Positions 1 through 8,268 of a stretch of DNA of 39,166 bases are shown in pieces (the first letter of the stretch is position 1; each line of letters starts with the position of its first letter). Source of the stretch: Multifurca ochricompacta (Eukaryota; Basidiomycota; Agaricomycetes; Russulales; Russulaceae); contig WTXG01000310.1 of NCBI GenBank assembly GCA_022496185.1, forward strand, positions 1 through 39,166, in the 5' to 3' direction. The notes beneath the pieces were generated by a model. It was given only the letters and a program-made list of their open reading frames with translations. It was not told where the DNA came from and made no database searches. The translations under genes and the position numbers were made by a program.

Positions 1-476
1 CGGATACCGAAGGAGGAGAAGGTCGCTTTGCGCGTGGCGCGATTGCAGCATCTGGAGGAGGAGAGGCATATGGCTGCACTCGGAAAATTGGGGGTCGGAA
101 TTTCTGGTGGTGGTGGTAGCGGTGGTAGCGGATTGCCATCTCGCTATGCTCACTCACGTCGACTTTCGACTACTGGCGGTGACACGGATTCGTTCTATTC
201 GCAGGTGACTGGTCTTCCACCTCGAGCTCCCGTACCACGTCAACCCGTGAACGAGCATACTGTTGAGCGAGAGAGGTCTTCACGTTACTCGGGTACGACA
301 TCAGCAGCGCGAAATCGATCACGGAGGCGCAGCGGTATGTCAAATCTATCGAGGAGTTGGACGAAGTCGAACTTGGTAAGGGTGGTAATAGTGGTGGTGG
401 GTACTGGTTCGCTCCTGCGGGAACAGGAACGAGCGGGGGGTCTCGGAATCCTTTTCAGAAAGCAACGAAGAGTTGA
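1..476 (+). CDS. 3' part of an unidentified protein gene (truncated by window start)
   Basis: I do not recognise this protein. The reading frame is open from base 1 and gives a charged helix-like stretch (PKEEKVALRVARLQHLEEER), then a Gly/Ser-rich linker (about residues 30-47), then a Ser/Tyr-rich tail. The frame changes at a probable intron, donor GTGACT at 205 and acceptor AG at 274-275 (71 bp, phase 0). Exon 2 (276-476) then reads VFTLLGYDISSAKS, an acidic EELDEVELG segment and a Gly-rich tail ending FQKATKS, stop TGA 474-476. Reading straight through instead gives a less protein-like tail, so the spliced model is preferred. The N-terminal part and any catalytic domain lie outside the window, so no function can be assigned. 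Exon coordinates: 1-204, 276-476. Confidence 0.6.
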
Positions 477-652
477 AAGGGATGTCTGTCTGCACCCTCC
501 TCCATCTCCAGGGGATCCAGGGATCCCTCACTGTAAATATACATTGATCGCACACATCATAGGACTATATCTCTGCCCATCGTACAAATATAACGTATAC
601 ATAAGTCTGCTCCTTATTTTGTAGCCTAGCCATTTTGTAATCCGAACGATGG

Positions 653-658
653 AATAAA
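653..658 (+). terminator. Candidate polyadenylation signal of the first gene
   Basis: AATAAA lies 177 bases after the stop codon of the partial gene, inside an AT-rich stretch. It is the nearest canonical signal. Fungal 3' ends are only loosely tied to AATAAA, so this is a plausible guess. Confidence 0.3.
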
Positions 659-2381
659 ATAAAAAAGAATTACTCTGATATAAACAATCACAAATAATCA
701 GCTCATGCTTTTGGTTATTTTGAATTGACTAGTGAGGCGGCAGATGAGACCAGTTCGGAAGCGCACCAATAGTTGTGAGCCTTGCTAATGGCCAGAAATG
801 GCAGACGTCTTCCTTATATGTACGGCTTCCACCCCCCATTATTCCGCAATTTCCGCAAGTATGAGCTCCTCTGCGTTCCGTTCCACACTAACGAGCAGAG
901 ACAACACACGGTTCAACTAACCAGTAAAAAATAACCACTCCACCCTTCCCTCGCATCCAATCCATGAAGCTAGGCAAAAATTAATGCGTTTCAAATGGCA
1001 TAATGATGGGTAATGGGTGTTCCCCTTGGACGCGCCGCTAGATTCAAGTTGAGTTGTGGGTGTTGTGTTGTGTTGTGTTGACGACCTGAACGACCTGCAT
1101 CTCTTTTTTTAATTCTTATTCTTCAAATCGATTTTTATACCACGTGAGCCGCGAGACTAAGTGCGGTGTTGATGTAAATACATCTGGTACTATTACTAAT
1201 GATTGGTAGCAATTAGTATTGTACTTGGGTTTTTAAGGGTGAGAAACTTATGAGGCGCTAGATTGATCCCATCCAGTGTCTTTTTTTTTTTTCGTGACTG
1301 AGGGATAAAAAAAAGCTGGTGTGTGGTGTCTGAGTTTGAGTTGTGTATTTTGTTTTGTTTTGTTTTTTTTCCCCGTGTGGCTCCTTTGTTTGCCATTGTC
1401 AAGGCTGTTATCGTCTCTTTCTACCCGGTCCGCGTTGCGCTTCGGCTTTTCTTCGTTCATCGATTTGCAAATTGGGGGAATTGAAACGTTGCTCTTCAAG
1501 TTGTGTGGGATAAGAAATTCCAGTAGGTTCTCAAGCGCGTGCTCGGTAAAGTAGGTGTGCAGGTCCTCTCTTGGAGGATCGGGCTGGGTGGGGGTGGGGG
1601 GTGGTTGATGGGTACCCTGGGGGTTATGCCCTTCGTGTGGGTAGCCCCCGAGGGTCGCTGTGGTGGGGTTTAGATAATTTGGAGTTCTCTCCGGCGCACT
1701 ATATCGTGACATCTGTAATGAAAGAGTGCATGAGCTATGGATAAGGTAGTTTGGGCCTCCGCACCGGCAATATGGTTGGGCTGGCTGGTGGGATGTTTGG
1801 GGCGCCTTTTGTTTGAGTAGTCGCTCATGAATGCGTGGTCAACAGCCCATCTTAGTGCGGTGCTTGTTGTATGTCGGTCATAGCTTGGGCGTCCTGAGCC
1901 TGGCACTTCCGTGGATGCCACCCATAGTGGGTGGTTCTTGGTATATAATTCCGTTCATCTCTTCTTCTTCCTTCCCGGCCTGGGCTATAAAAAAATACAG
2001 AAGAAGGCTTGTCGGACAGTTTGTAGGCGCCGTAGGCCCGATTTACGCGATTTTCGCTGAGGTACAGAAGGTTTTAGGTTATAAGAAAGGATTGGAATGA
2101 TCTGGATGACAAAGACCCTTGGGCTGTGAAGCTCAAAGCTCATATTGTTGAGGCCATCATTTTGCTTGCACTTGCTAGCTGATCCCGCAACAAGTCATAG
2201 AAATTGTGTCCGCTGTGGTGATAAGGGAGAGAGGGGAATTGGGGAGGAGGACATAATGATGATGTCGGAGCCGCCCTGCATCAACGACCCTAGCACACGG
2301 GGTGATCAGATGTTAGGTGGCCAGCGCTGGTTATCGTAAGGATGACATGATGGCTTGGGCATTGGACGCGAGACCTCTGGC
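659..2381. other. Intergenic region, no convincing gene
   Basis: About 1.7 kb without a recognisable gene. It holds simple-sequence tracts: GTGTT repeats near 1061-1080, poly-T near 1280 and a TTTTG pentamer run near 1350-1370. A G-rich tract at about 1580-1606 could fold as a G-quadruplex. One minus-strand open frame (1248-1712, 154 codons, starting MSRYSAPERTPNYL) is rich in Pro, Thr, Asn and Lys and ends in codons drawn from homopolymer runs. I cannot match it to any family and an overlapping frame is equally open, so it is not called as a gene. Confidence 0.5.
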
Positions 2382-2713
2382 TGTCACCACTTCTGGTTGG
2401 ACCCGTTTGCTCTCTTTTTCTTCACAACTCTTGACTATATATTTTCTGACTTTTAGCTTCGGCTGATAGGTACAAAATGTGATTGTTCCTGCGAGTATTC
2501 GCGTTTCGGGGCACTTGCCCCACACTCGGGTTCGTCTCTTTTCGTCCGTTTTGCTCGGTTTCATCCTTTCTCGTCTTGTCCGTCTCGCTCGGCTCTGCCC
2601 TATTTCTTCTAAATTCGTCATCTGCTGTTTCATAACACGCTCTCAAATTAGGACTCTCTACATGTATATAAAGGTACGTACAATGCTTGTAGTAGGACCA
2701 GCAGAAGCAAAAG
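2382..2713 (+). repeat. Direct repeat copy A with TATA box (promoter- or LTR-like)
   Basis: This segment and 3530-3862 are diverged direct copies about 1.15 kb apart. Both begin TGTCACCACTTCTGG. Both share ACTTTTAG/ACTTTAG-type and TTCTTCT blocks, and a matching 3' block with TATATAAAGGTAC followed by ACAATGCTTGTAGT. The TATA box of this copy is at 2665-2672. The ATG sits only about 18 nt after the TATA box, too close for a normal start site, so it is probably not the translation start. The TG start, size and internal TATA box resemble an old LTR, but I see no primer-binding site, polypurine tract, gag/pol remnant or clear target duplication. A tandem duplication of a promoter is an equal alternative. 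Confidence 0.55.
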
Positions 2714-2864
2714 AAATCAAACAATCATTCTCCCGCCGCCTCACTTTCTCCTTCTCCTTGAGTGCGAAGCGACTTCCCGACGACGTCAAGCACAAGGCCC
2801 AAACGGAACTAGCAAGCAGCGTATTCGCAAAGTTCAAGCACGACATAACCCTCAAGTTCGAAGT

Positions 2865-3302
2865 CTTAGACTACCTCGGGGCTCCTCTTCCTTCTCTCTC
2901 ACATCTCCCCTGCCATCTTTCTCTGTTGCGGAACGCACTTTGCCTCACACTCACCGCAGATTGGATCCACATAGTGATTAACTGTGGCAAATCTCCCAAA
3001 GAGTATCTTTTTTTTTTTGTCATCGAGAGCCTGGCAGAAAAGTGTGATGTGAGACATGACCACTCCCATCACATTTTGCAACCAGGCTCTTCATGGAGCT
3101 CGGTTGACTCAAAGACGACGAGGAGACTGCTTCAGTCGGGGGGGCTGGAGCCTTGACTTTACCCCTCTGACTCTGAATTTGTTATCGTCACATTGTTGTA
3201 CGGATCCAATACGTGGTGAGTTCGAGGCAAAGTGTGTTTCCCAAAATGAGGAGAGAGGCAGAGAGATGACCGGAGAGAGAGGAAGCCCCGAGATTATCTG
3301 AG
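2865..3302. repeat. Imperfect inverted repeat (about 440-bp hairpin)
   Basis: The two arms pair around a centre near 3058. The inner arms are GAGAGCCTGG (3025-3034) against CCAGGCTCTT (3082-3091), with flanking AAAGTGTGATG against CATCACATTTT. The outer arms include GGATCCA..GGTGAGT..GAGGCAAAGTG in opposite orientation around 2930-2975 and 3200-3235. The outermost match is CTACCTCGGGG near 2870 against CCCCGAGATTATCT near 3286. The right arm is about 50 bp longer. The element lies between the two direct repeats 2382-2713 and 3530-3862. Both arms are open in the same local frame on opposite strands (DPICGECEAKCV / DPIRGEFEAKCV), as expected from an inverted duplication. It could be a hairpin RNA source or a MITE-like insertion. 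Confidence 0.6.
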
Positions 3303-3529
3303 CTGGCCAAGAGACGAAAGAAACCGAGTATGACAAAATCGTCATTCATATCTACTGGAGTTAAAATAAGAAATAATAAGGTATAAATATGAAAAAGTAG
3401 GCCAATGAAATAGCCAGGGAGGAAGGGGTATGCGATACGGATAGAATGTAACAGAATGTAACAGCTTTTAGTTTGTCACATAGCTTGTCCGCTTCGACCC
3501 GTCTAACCTTCTCTCCCGCCTTCAACCAC

Positions 3530-3862
3530 TGTCACCACTTCTGGCTGGACCTGTTTGATCCACTCCTTCATCAAATCCTGATTTTCTGACATTAATTCGA
3601 ACTTTAGTTTCGGACAGACTCTTGGTACAAGTGCGATTTGATGCATGGCACGAACGATTTACTTTGTATCTTTTAGCTCAGAATTCGGACTGTGCGCGTT
3701 CCGGGCCGCTTTCCCGTTTATTTTTATATTTGCTTATTTGCTTATTTGCTTACTCGCGCGGCTTCACCATCTTTCTTCTTAATTATGCTTCATAACCACA
3801 TTCCCTTACTAGGTCTCTCTACAAGTATATAAAGGTACATACAATGCTTGTAGTGGGATCAG
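3530..3862 (+). repeat. Direct repeat copy B with TATA box
   Basis: This is the second copy of the repeat at 2382-2713, in the same orientation. It starts TGTCACCACTTCTGGCTGG, has its TATA box at 3826-3833, and has the same TATA-to-ACAATGCTTGTAGTGGG ending. The middle is diverged and contains a short TTTGCTTA triplication (about 3730-3750) that copy A lacks. After the shared ATG the frame is open for only about 20 codons, so this copy does not drive an obvious gene. Confidence 0.55.
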
Positions 3863-4331
3863 CCAGCAAAAGCAGAATCCGCAACGAACTCACATGGTCT
3901 CAGATATAATTAATTAACCTTTTAAACCTAAATCCATAGCTTGTGGGCGGCGGCTCGTGAATGCGGTGAGTTCTTGACACTCCTAACCGGGCCAGCTGTG
4001 CCCCACAATGCAGCAGCAGGACTACCTGAACTTCCGGAACGTGCCTAAGGAAAAGATGTGAGAGACCCAAGAAGAGTGGAAGGCTGCCCTTGACGTCCAA
4101 CCAGCAAGATCACAGAGACTGAATGAGGCCGGTATTACTTCTAGTATGGCCACTACTCATCAATGGGAGTTCCGCAAGTGTCTCATACTCCAGGATTTTT
4201 TTGACAGGATCTGGGGAAGTGGGATGCAATGGGGTGTTGAGAAGTGCCTGAAGCCTAGTAATGGCACACGGTACTTGGATGGACTGGTTGTGGCTAGAGC
4301 ACAACACACAGAAACCACCTTGTGGACCCAA

Positions 4332-4405
4332 GGCTGTGTAGCTCAGTCGTTAGAGCACTGGACCCAGTTTGTCTGAGGGTCTTGGGTTCAATCCCCAACA
4401 TGGCT
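4332..4405 (+). mobile_element. Decayed tRNA-derived sequence, probable SINE head
   Basis: The segment has the order of parts of a tRNA. The 5' acceptor strand GGCTGTG can pair with 3' CATGGCT, with three G-U pairs. The D arm is GCTC AGTCGTTA GAGC. A pol III A box reads TAGCTCAGTCGT (from 4339). The T arm is TTGGG TTCAATC CCCAA, with a B box GGTTCAATCC at 4385-4394. The anticodon arm is degenerate: no five-pair stem with a U33 loop can be drawn in register, and stable pairing is instead GACCC/GGGTC. It is therefore not a working tRNA gene. Intact A and B boxes with a spoiled anticodon arm are what a tRNA-derived SINE looks like. The body to about 4700 is unique-looking sequence whose end I cannot place. 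Confidence 0.5.
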
Positions 4406-4930
4406 ATACTTTTCCTGAGATTGAATGTCCCTTGATCAGGGTGCTGAAACCTCAACATGGGGCACATCTTATAGCACATTGCAAAGGTGATCAGGTATGA
4501 ATCTGTTATATCCAAGTGGCTGTCACTAACCATTGCAATGATGGGTAGTACATAAAGGTCCTTACAAAGAGGCATAGTCAAGCGTGGAGACCATAAACAA
4601 CACTTGCAATGGCATCCTCCTGAACAGACTTACACATGGATGGTCTTGGTAAATGGGTTGCATTCAGAATTGTCTGTTTTGATTCCCTAATGCCTGATGC
4701 CCACAGAGGCTGATGGTGCTACAACCAGACCCCCAACTCTGCTGATATTAAGGCCCGATGAATCTCCAGAGACTCCAGGGTGCACTGCAAATCTATTTGA
4801 TTCCGACTCAAAGATTCCTGCGATCACCTCAATACAGGCTCTGCACTACATATCACTGACTGTTACTGTTACAAACTAACTTAATTTACATCTAATTTCT
4901 CATTACATTTGATTTCTTATTTAATTTACA

Positions 4931-5078
4931 ACCACGCATTCCAGAGGTCATTGCTCTCAATGTCAGCCACATTCAAGACTCAACCATGCATTCCAGAGGT
5001 CATTCCCAATGTCAGCCACATCCAAGATCCAATCACGCATCCCAGAGGTCGTCGCTCTATGTCAGCCACATCCAAGTG
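4931..5078 (+). repeat. Three tandem ~50-bp units inside the left arm of the foldback element
   Basis: Units begin at 4931, 4983 and 5032 with A(C/T)CA(C/T)GCAT(T/C)CCAGAGGTC and continue to ATGTCAGCCACATCCAAG. The spacing is 52 and 49 bp. The inverse of this unit recurs in the right arm. Subterminal repeats of this kind are typical transposase-binding arrays in foldback and some DNA transposons. That role is inferred. Confidence 0.6.
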
Positions 5079-5586
5079 TAACCTAGTTAATTGCAGCATG
5101 ATACCATAAGTTCCTGTATCTATTTAAGCCTCCATCTTTTCTCATAGTATCTTTAGTCTCGATCTCCTGTTTCCTATAGAACTCTAGTCCTAAGAATATC
5201 AGTTATTTTCTTTGCTTTGCCTGGCACGCATAGCATTCATCTCATCACCCGAACTCCATCAAAGTTAAATGCTTGACATTGAACTTAACACACTGAACAG
5301 TCCACCAACCGTAACAGTTACGGTTGGCAGACCGTTCAGCATATCAAATTTAATGTCAAGTACTAATTTGACAGAGTTTGGGTGGTGAGACAACTGCTAA
5401 CTGTGCTAGGCAAAGCAGAGAAAATGACTGGTATTTCTGGGACTAGAGTTCTATAAGAAACAGGAGCTTGAGACTAAGGATACTATGAAAAGAGACAGAG
5501 GTTTAAATAGATATGTGGACTTATGATGTCGCGCTGTGATTAACTTGATCGTGACCCCTGGAATACTAGTAAACCTGATTGTTAGG

Positions 5587-5733
5587 AATGCTTGCGGCTG
5601 GCCTTAAGAGCGATCTGTGGAATGCTTGGACGCGGCTGACCTTAAGAGCGATCTGTGGAATGTGTGGTGATGAAATATGGAATATGTAGTTGAGCACAGA
5701 ATGTGGAATGCGTGGTTGTGAACCTGGTCATTA
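5587..5733 (-). repeat. Matching repeat array in the right arm of the foldback element
   Basis: This is the inverted counterpart of the array at 4931-5078. The unit GGCTGACCTTAAGAGCGATC followed by TGTGGAATG occurs at least twice, with degenerate GGAATG-containing copies further right. The right array is more diverged and has shorter spacing than the left one. Confidence 0.55.
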
Positions 5734-5857
5734 AGTCGTTAAGTCGTAACACTGACAGTGCTGACAGACCTCCTACCATACTATTTGATGCTATCTATGC
5801 ATCTGCAGTACTTTACAACTTCGGCACTGAATATTTTCAAGGATGCACTTTGGAATC

Positions 5858-6960
5858 TCATGAAGAACACCTTCTATCCTGATGATGAGATGGTGCGAGT
5901 GAGGCGGGCAGGAAAAAGGTAGAAGTGTGCGGAAGACTTGGGATGTTGGCCAAGATGCTCGAAGGGCGCGCCGCGGCGAAACTCGGGAGGACCTTCTTGA
6001 TGTGCCCTTGTTTGTGCCATGAGTTTTGGGTTACATTTAGGAAAGAAAGGGAGGAAGCGGAAGCAGCGGAGCGAAAGCCCTGGTTGGCGAGGTTAATGAT
6101 TGGAGGAGTTACCTCCCTCCTGTGTAGTTCAGCTTCATTGTTTCTGTTATGTTTTTGTGTAATAAATTCTTCAATCGGTTCTGTGCGAATATAAGGCGTG
6201 TCTTTCTGAGGGTAAGTTATAGACAGAAAGCTAGGTAGAGGAAATGAGATAAGAGCGCGCGATTCACGGATCGATTTGGCGAAAGGCTTAGAGACAAAGT
6301 CAGTAATGACATACATAGTGCTTGGAGCTGGAGCTTGGATAAAAGAGAATAGCGTCGTCCGGATGCCTATAATGTTCGGAGAAAGGATTGGGGAACTATC
6401 ACAACAGCCTCGTTCTCCCACCTTGACACCCGCGCACACCTATCGCAGTTCCTCTCACCGAGAATTATCACACTGACTATACGCGAGCTTCTTCTGACTC
6501 TGCAATCTCCCTTAGCTTCCTCAAACAAAAGAACTAGTTGGTCTCCAAAGAACCAAAGAACCAAAAACCTAGCTGTGCACCAAACAAAGATACCTAAGTC
6601 CGACCATGCATCTGCCTGCACCCAAGAGAAAAGACACATAGCACCTATCACGCACCACGTGCAATACAATCCATCCTCATAACTAGTCATGTTTTCGTCG
6701 AAGAACGTTGCATGAAGTTCGAATTCCGCGATGTACCCATTCCAGAAGAATTCGTCTGCCCATGCGGAGTGCTCCCACAAACGGTGGGCACACGTTGTTC
6801 CGGCCTCGCAGACACCTCTTGCCGTAAAGCGCCTAGGAAACCAAGAGTACAGAGAGTATCAACACTCACCAAAACCTTGTCTTACTACTAGGGCCAGACC
6901 GTCTGTATCCTTGTGATACGTTGTGCTTGAAAGAAAGCCAGAGATCCAAGTTAATCTACC
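5858..6960 (-). CDS. Possible multi-exon gene of unknown function
   Basis: I do not recognise this product. Three neighbouring minus-strand frames look coding. The first (about 6960-6880) includes the string NLDLWLSFKHNVSQGYRR. It can be joined across a short GTGAGT...TTTCCTAG intron (about 6842-6878) to a second frame that is unusually rich in Trp, Phe, Cys and acidic residues (HRLWEHSAWADEFFWNGY and on), open to 6367. A third frame, open for 193 codons and ending at 5858, has a Ser/Pro/Ala-rich composition and basic tail. The junction between the second and third frames is unclear, with several possible donors and acceptors, and no start codon is certain. It may be a lineage-specific gene or a decaying one. 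Boundaries are approximate. Confidence 0.3.
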
Positions 6961-6975
6961 CGATGCCCAGAGTGC

Positions 6976-7260
6976 TTAGAATGGCTGGCGGTGCAATTTT
7001 CCTGAAGGAGGTTGCCAGGCTTTCAGCAAAGCTGTAGTGAGGGACCAAGTGCTATTTGTTTTTCCAGTTCGCGTAACAACAATCGCCCCCGTCACGTGTA
7101 CGATAGCTCCAATCAATGGGGGGGGTTCCTCTTCTTGTGATGTTTCAGCTTCTAATGCAATTCAGACCATGAGGTTGAGTAGTCCAGGCACGGCAATTTC
7201 ATGTGGCCCCGAGGAAGACACTGCACTCTCCTCGGCTATGTAAAGCGCACATGCGTATGG
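6976..7260 (-). pseudogene. Open frame interrupted by a single TGA, unknown product
   Basis: On the minus strand one frame reads through from about 7260 to the stop at 6976 with a single in-frame TGA (plus-strand 7162-7164). On either side the translation looks protein-like: AEESAVSSSGPHEIAVPG before the stop, and EAETSQEEEPPPLIGAIVHV then VTRTGKTNSTWSLTTALLK after it. No splice pair removes the TGA cleanly. It may be a relic of a gene divergent from the HNH nuclease gene, or part of the neighbouring minus-strand gene with a mutated codon. No family recognised. Confidence 0.25.
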
Positions 7261-7307
7261 AACACATGTCCATGTCCATGTCCTATAAGGTGACCCCCTC
7301 TGAGTGA

Positions 7308-7314
7308 TATATAA
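7308..7314 (+). promoter_or_regulatory. TATA box of the secreted HNH nuclease gene
   Basis: TATATAA lies 61 bases upstream of the ATG at 7375. This leaves room for a start site about 30 bp downstream and a short leader. Confidence 0.55.
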
Positions 7315-7374
7315 GGTTGTCTGTACAAGTATTGCATAACGAGTCTGAAGCCCACTAACAGTTTTTACACTGAG

Positions 7375-8268
7375 ATGATCCGCTTCTTCCTAGTCTCTCT
7401 TTCCTTGGGATTGCTGGCGGTGGCGGCGTCATTCAAGCGAGACTTGCCAACACCCGTTTCCGTAGCGACAGCGAAGACATACCTCAGCGAACGTGCGGTT
7501 TTATTCATGAAGAACTCTAAAATGATAGATTCATGAGCTCCTTCTAGTGCAAGTGGCGACGGACTCAAACGTACCAGCATACTCGAGGTCATTGTTCAAA
7601 ACCTGGGACACCAGTCAGTAGATTGCATATTCGATGCTGCCGCGGGCTGACTGAATGATTGTATCATCATCAGTTTCTGGCAACTGTAATACGAGGGAAG
7701 GTGAGCCATTTCATCCCGCAAAAACCGTCCCGTCCTAACGAACGCAGTCGTCCTCAAAAGAGACGGGACCAACGTCGTTACGAACAGCGCGTGTCATGCG
7801 GTATCAGGAACATGGGTATCGCCGTATGACGACGTTTCGACTGATCAAGAGAGAAGTCTTGATATCGATCACCTCGTTCCACTCAAAGAGGTGAGCCCAG
7901 CTGGAAATAACATCATGGTACTCGAGAAAGGTGAAACCGTCCGTCTAGGCATGGGTTTCTGGTGCAAGGGACTGGACACCTGCCCAGCGGGAGTCATTTG
8001 CTAACGATCTGACAAGGCCACAGTTGATTGCAGTCACTAACAGCGTGAATCGAGCCAAAGGTGGGAGTCCCTTGAGATGACATATTGTCGAGAGCACCAC
8101 AAAGTTGTGTTTGGAATAGGTGACAAAGACCCTGCCCAGTGGATGCCCCCTCTCGCGAGCTTCCACTGCGAATACGTGCAGGCTTGGATAACTGTAAAGC
8201 GGTTTTACAACCTGACTGTCGACAGCGCGGAGAAGTCAGCCTTAACGACATTAATTGACCAGTGTTGA
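7375..8268 (+). CDS. Secreted HNH nuclease-like protein (DUF1524 family)
   Basis: Splicing six exons (7375-7492, 7548-7613, 7674-7700, 7748-7890, 7949-8060, 8120-8268) gives a complete 204-residue protein. Residues 1-18 form a hydrophobic signal peptide, followed by a KR dibasic site (21-22). The core matches the fungal secreted family that ends in the GmrSD_C/DUF1524 HNH domain. It has the motif DIDHLVPLKE at 108-117, with Asp110-His111 as the expected metal/catalytic pair, then AWVSGARDW, the conserved FANDLTRPQLIAVT and WMPP segments with the Asn and Trp typical of the fold, and a C-terminal Cys. Paired Cys residues in the mature chain suit an extracellular protein. All six exons close in frame, exon 3 is only 27 nt, and one donor is the unusual GTCAGT. 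It is likely an extracellular nuclease for nutrient uptake or competition. Activity is inferred. Confidence 0.85.

Larger units (their letters stand above)
4853..5765. mobile_element. Foldback-type transposable element (near-complete palindrome)
   Basis: The whole segment is one imperfect inverted repeat centred at about 5316, where CCAACCGTAAC (5305-5315) faces GTTACGGTTGG (5317-5327). Pairing blocks extend outwards on both sides: TGAACAGT/ACCGTTCAG, CTTTGCCTGG/TAGGCAAAGC, TATAGAACTCTAGTCC/GGACTAGAGTTCTATA, CATAGTATCTTTAGTC/GACTAAGGATACTATG, ATCTATTTAAGCCTC/GAGGTTTAAATAGAT and ACCACGCATTCC/GGAATGCGTGGT. The outer ends are CACTGACTGTTAC on the left and GTAACACTGACAGTG on the right. No transposase frame is present, so it is non-autonomous. 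I could not find a target site duplication with confidence, so the end points are approximate. Confidence 0.65.

Noticed and set aside
1248..1712. Minus-strand 154-codon frame as a gene
   Set aside because: Much of it is Pro/Thr/Asn/Lys from homopolymers. A second frame over the same bases is equally open, and no start context, introns or homologue could be supported.
2479..3156. A 225-codon + strand frame as a real protein gene
   Set aside because: It runs through the direct repeat, its TATA box and the hairpin arm, with no ATG placed sensibly after the TATA box and no recognisable domain.
2382..3862. A standard LTR retrotransposon
   Set aside because: No primer-binding site, polypurine tract, gag or pol trace, and no clear target duplication at the outer edges.
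4332..4405. A functional tRNA gene
   Set aside because: The anticodon arm cannot form a standard stem and loop, and the acceptor stem needs three G-U pairs.
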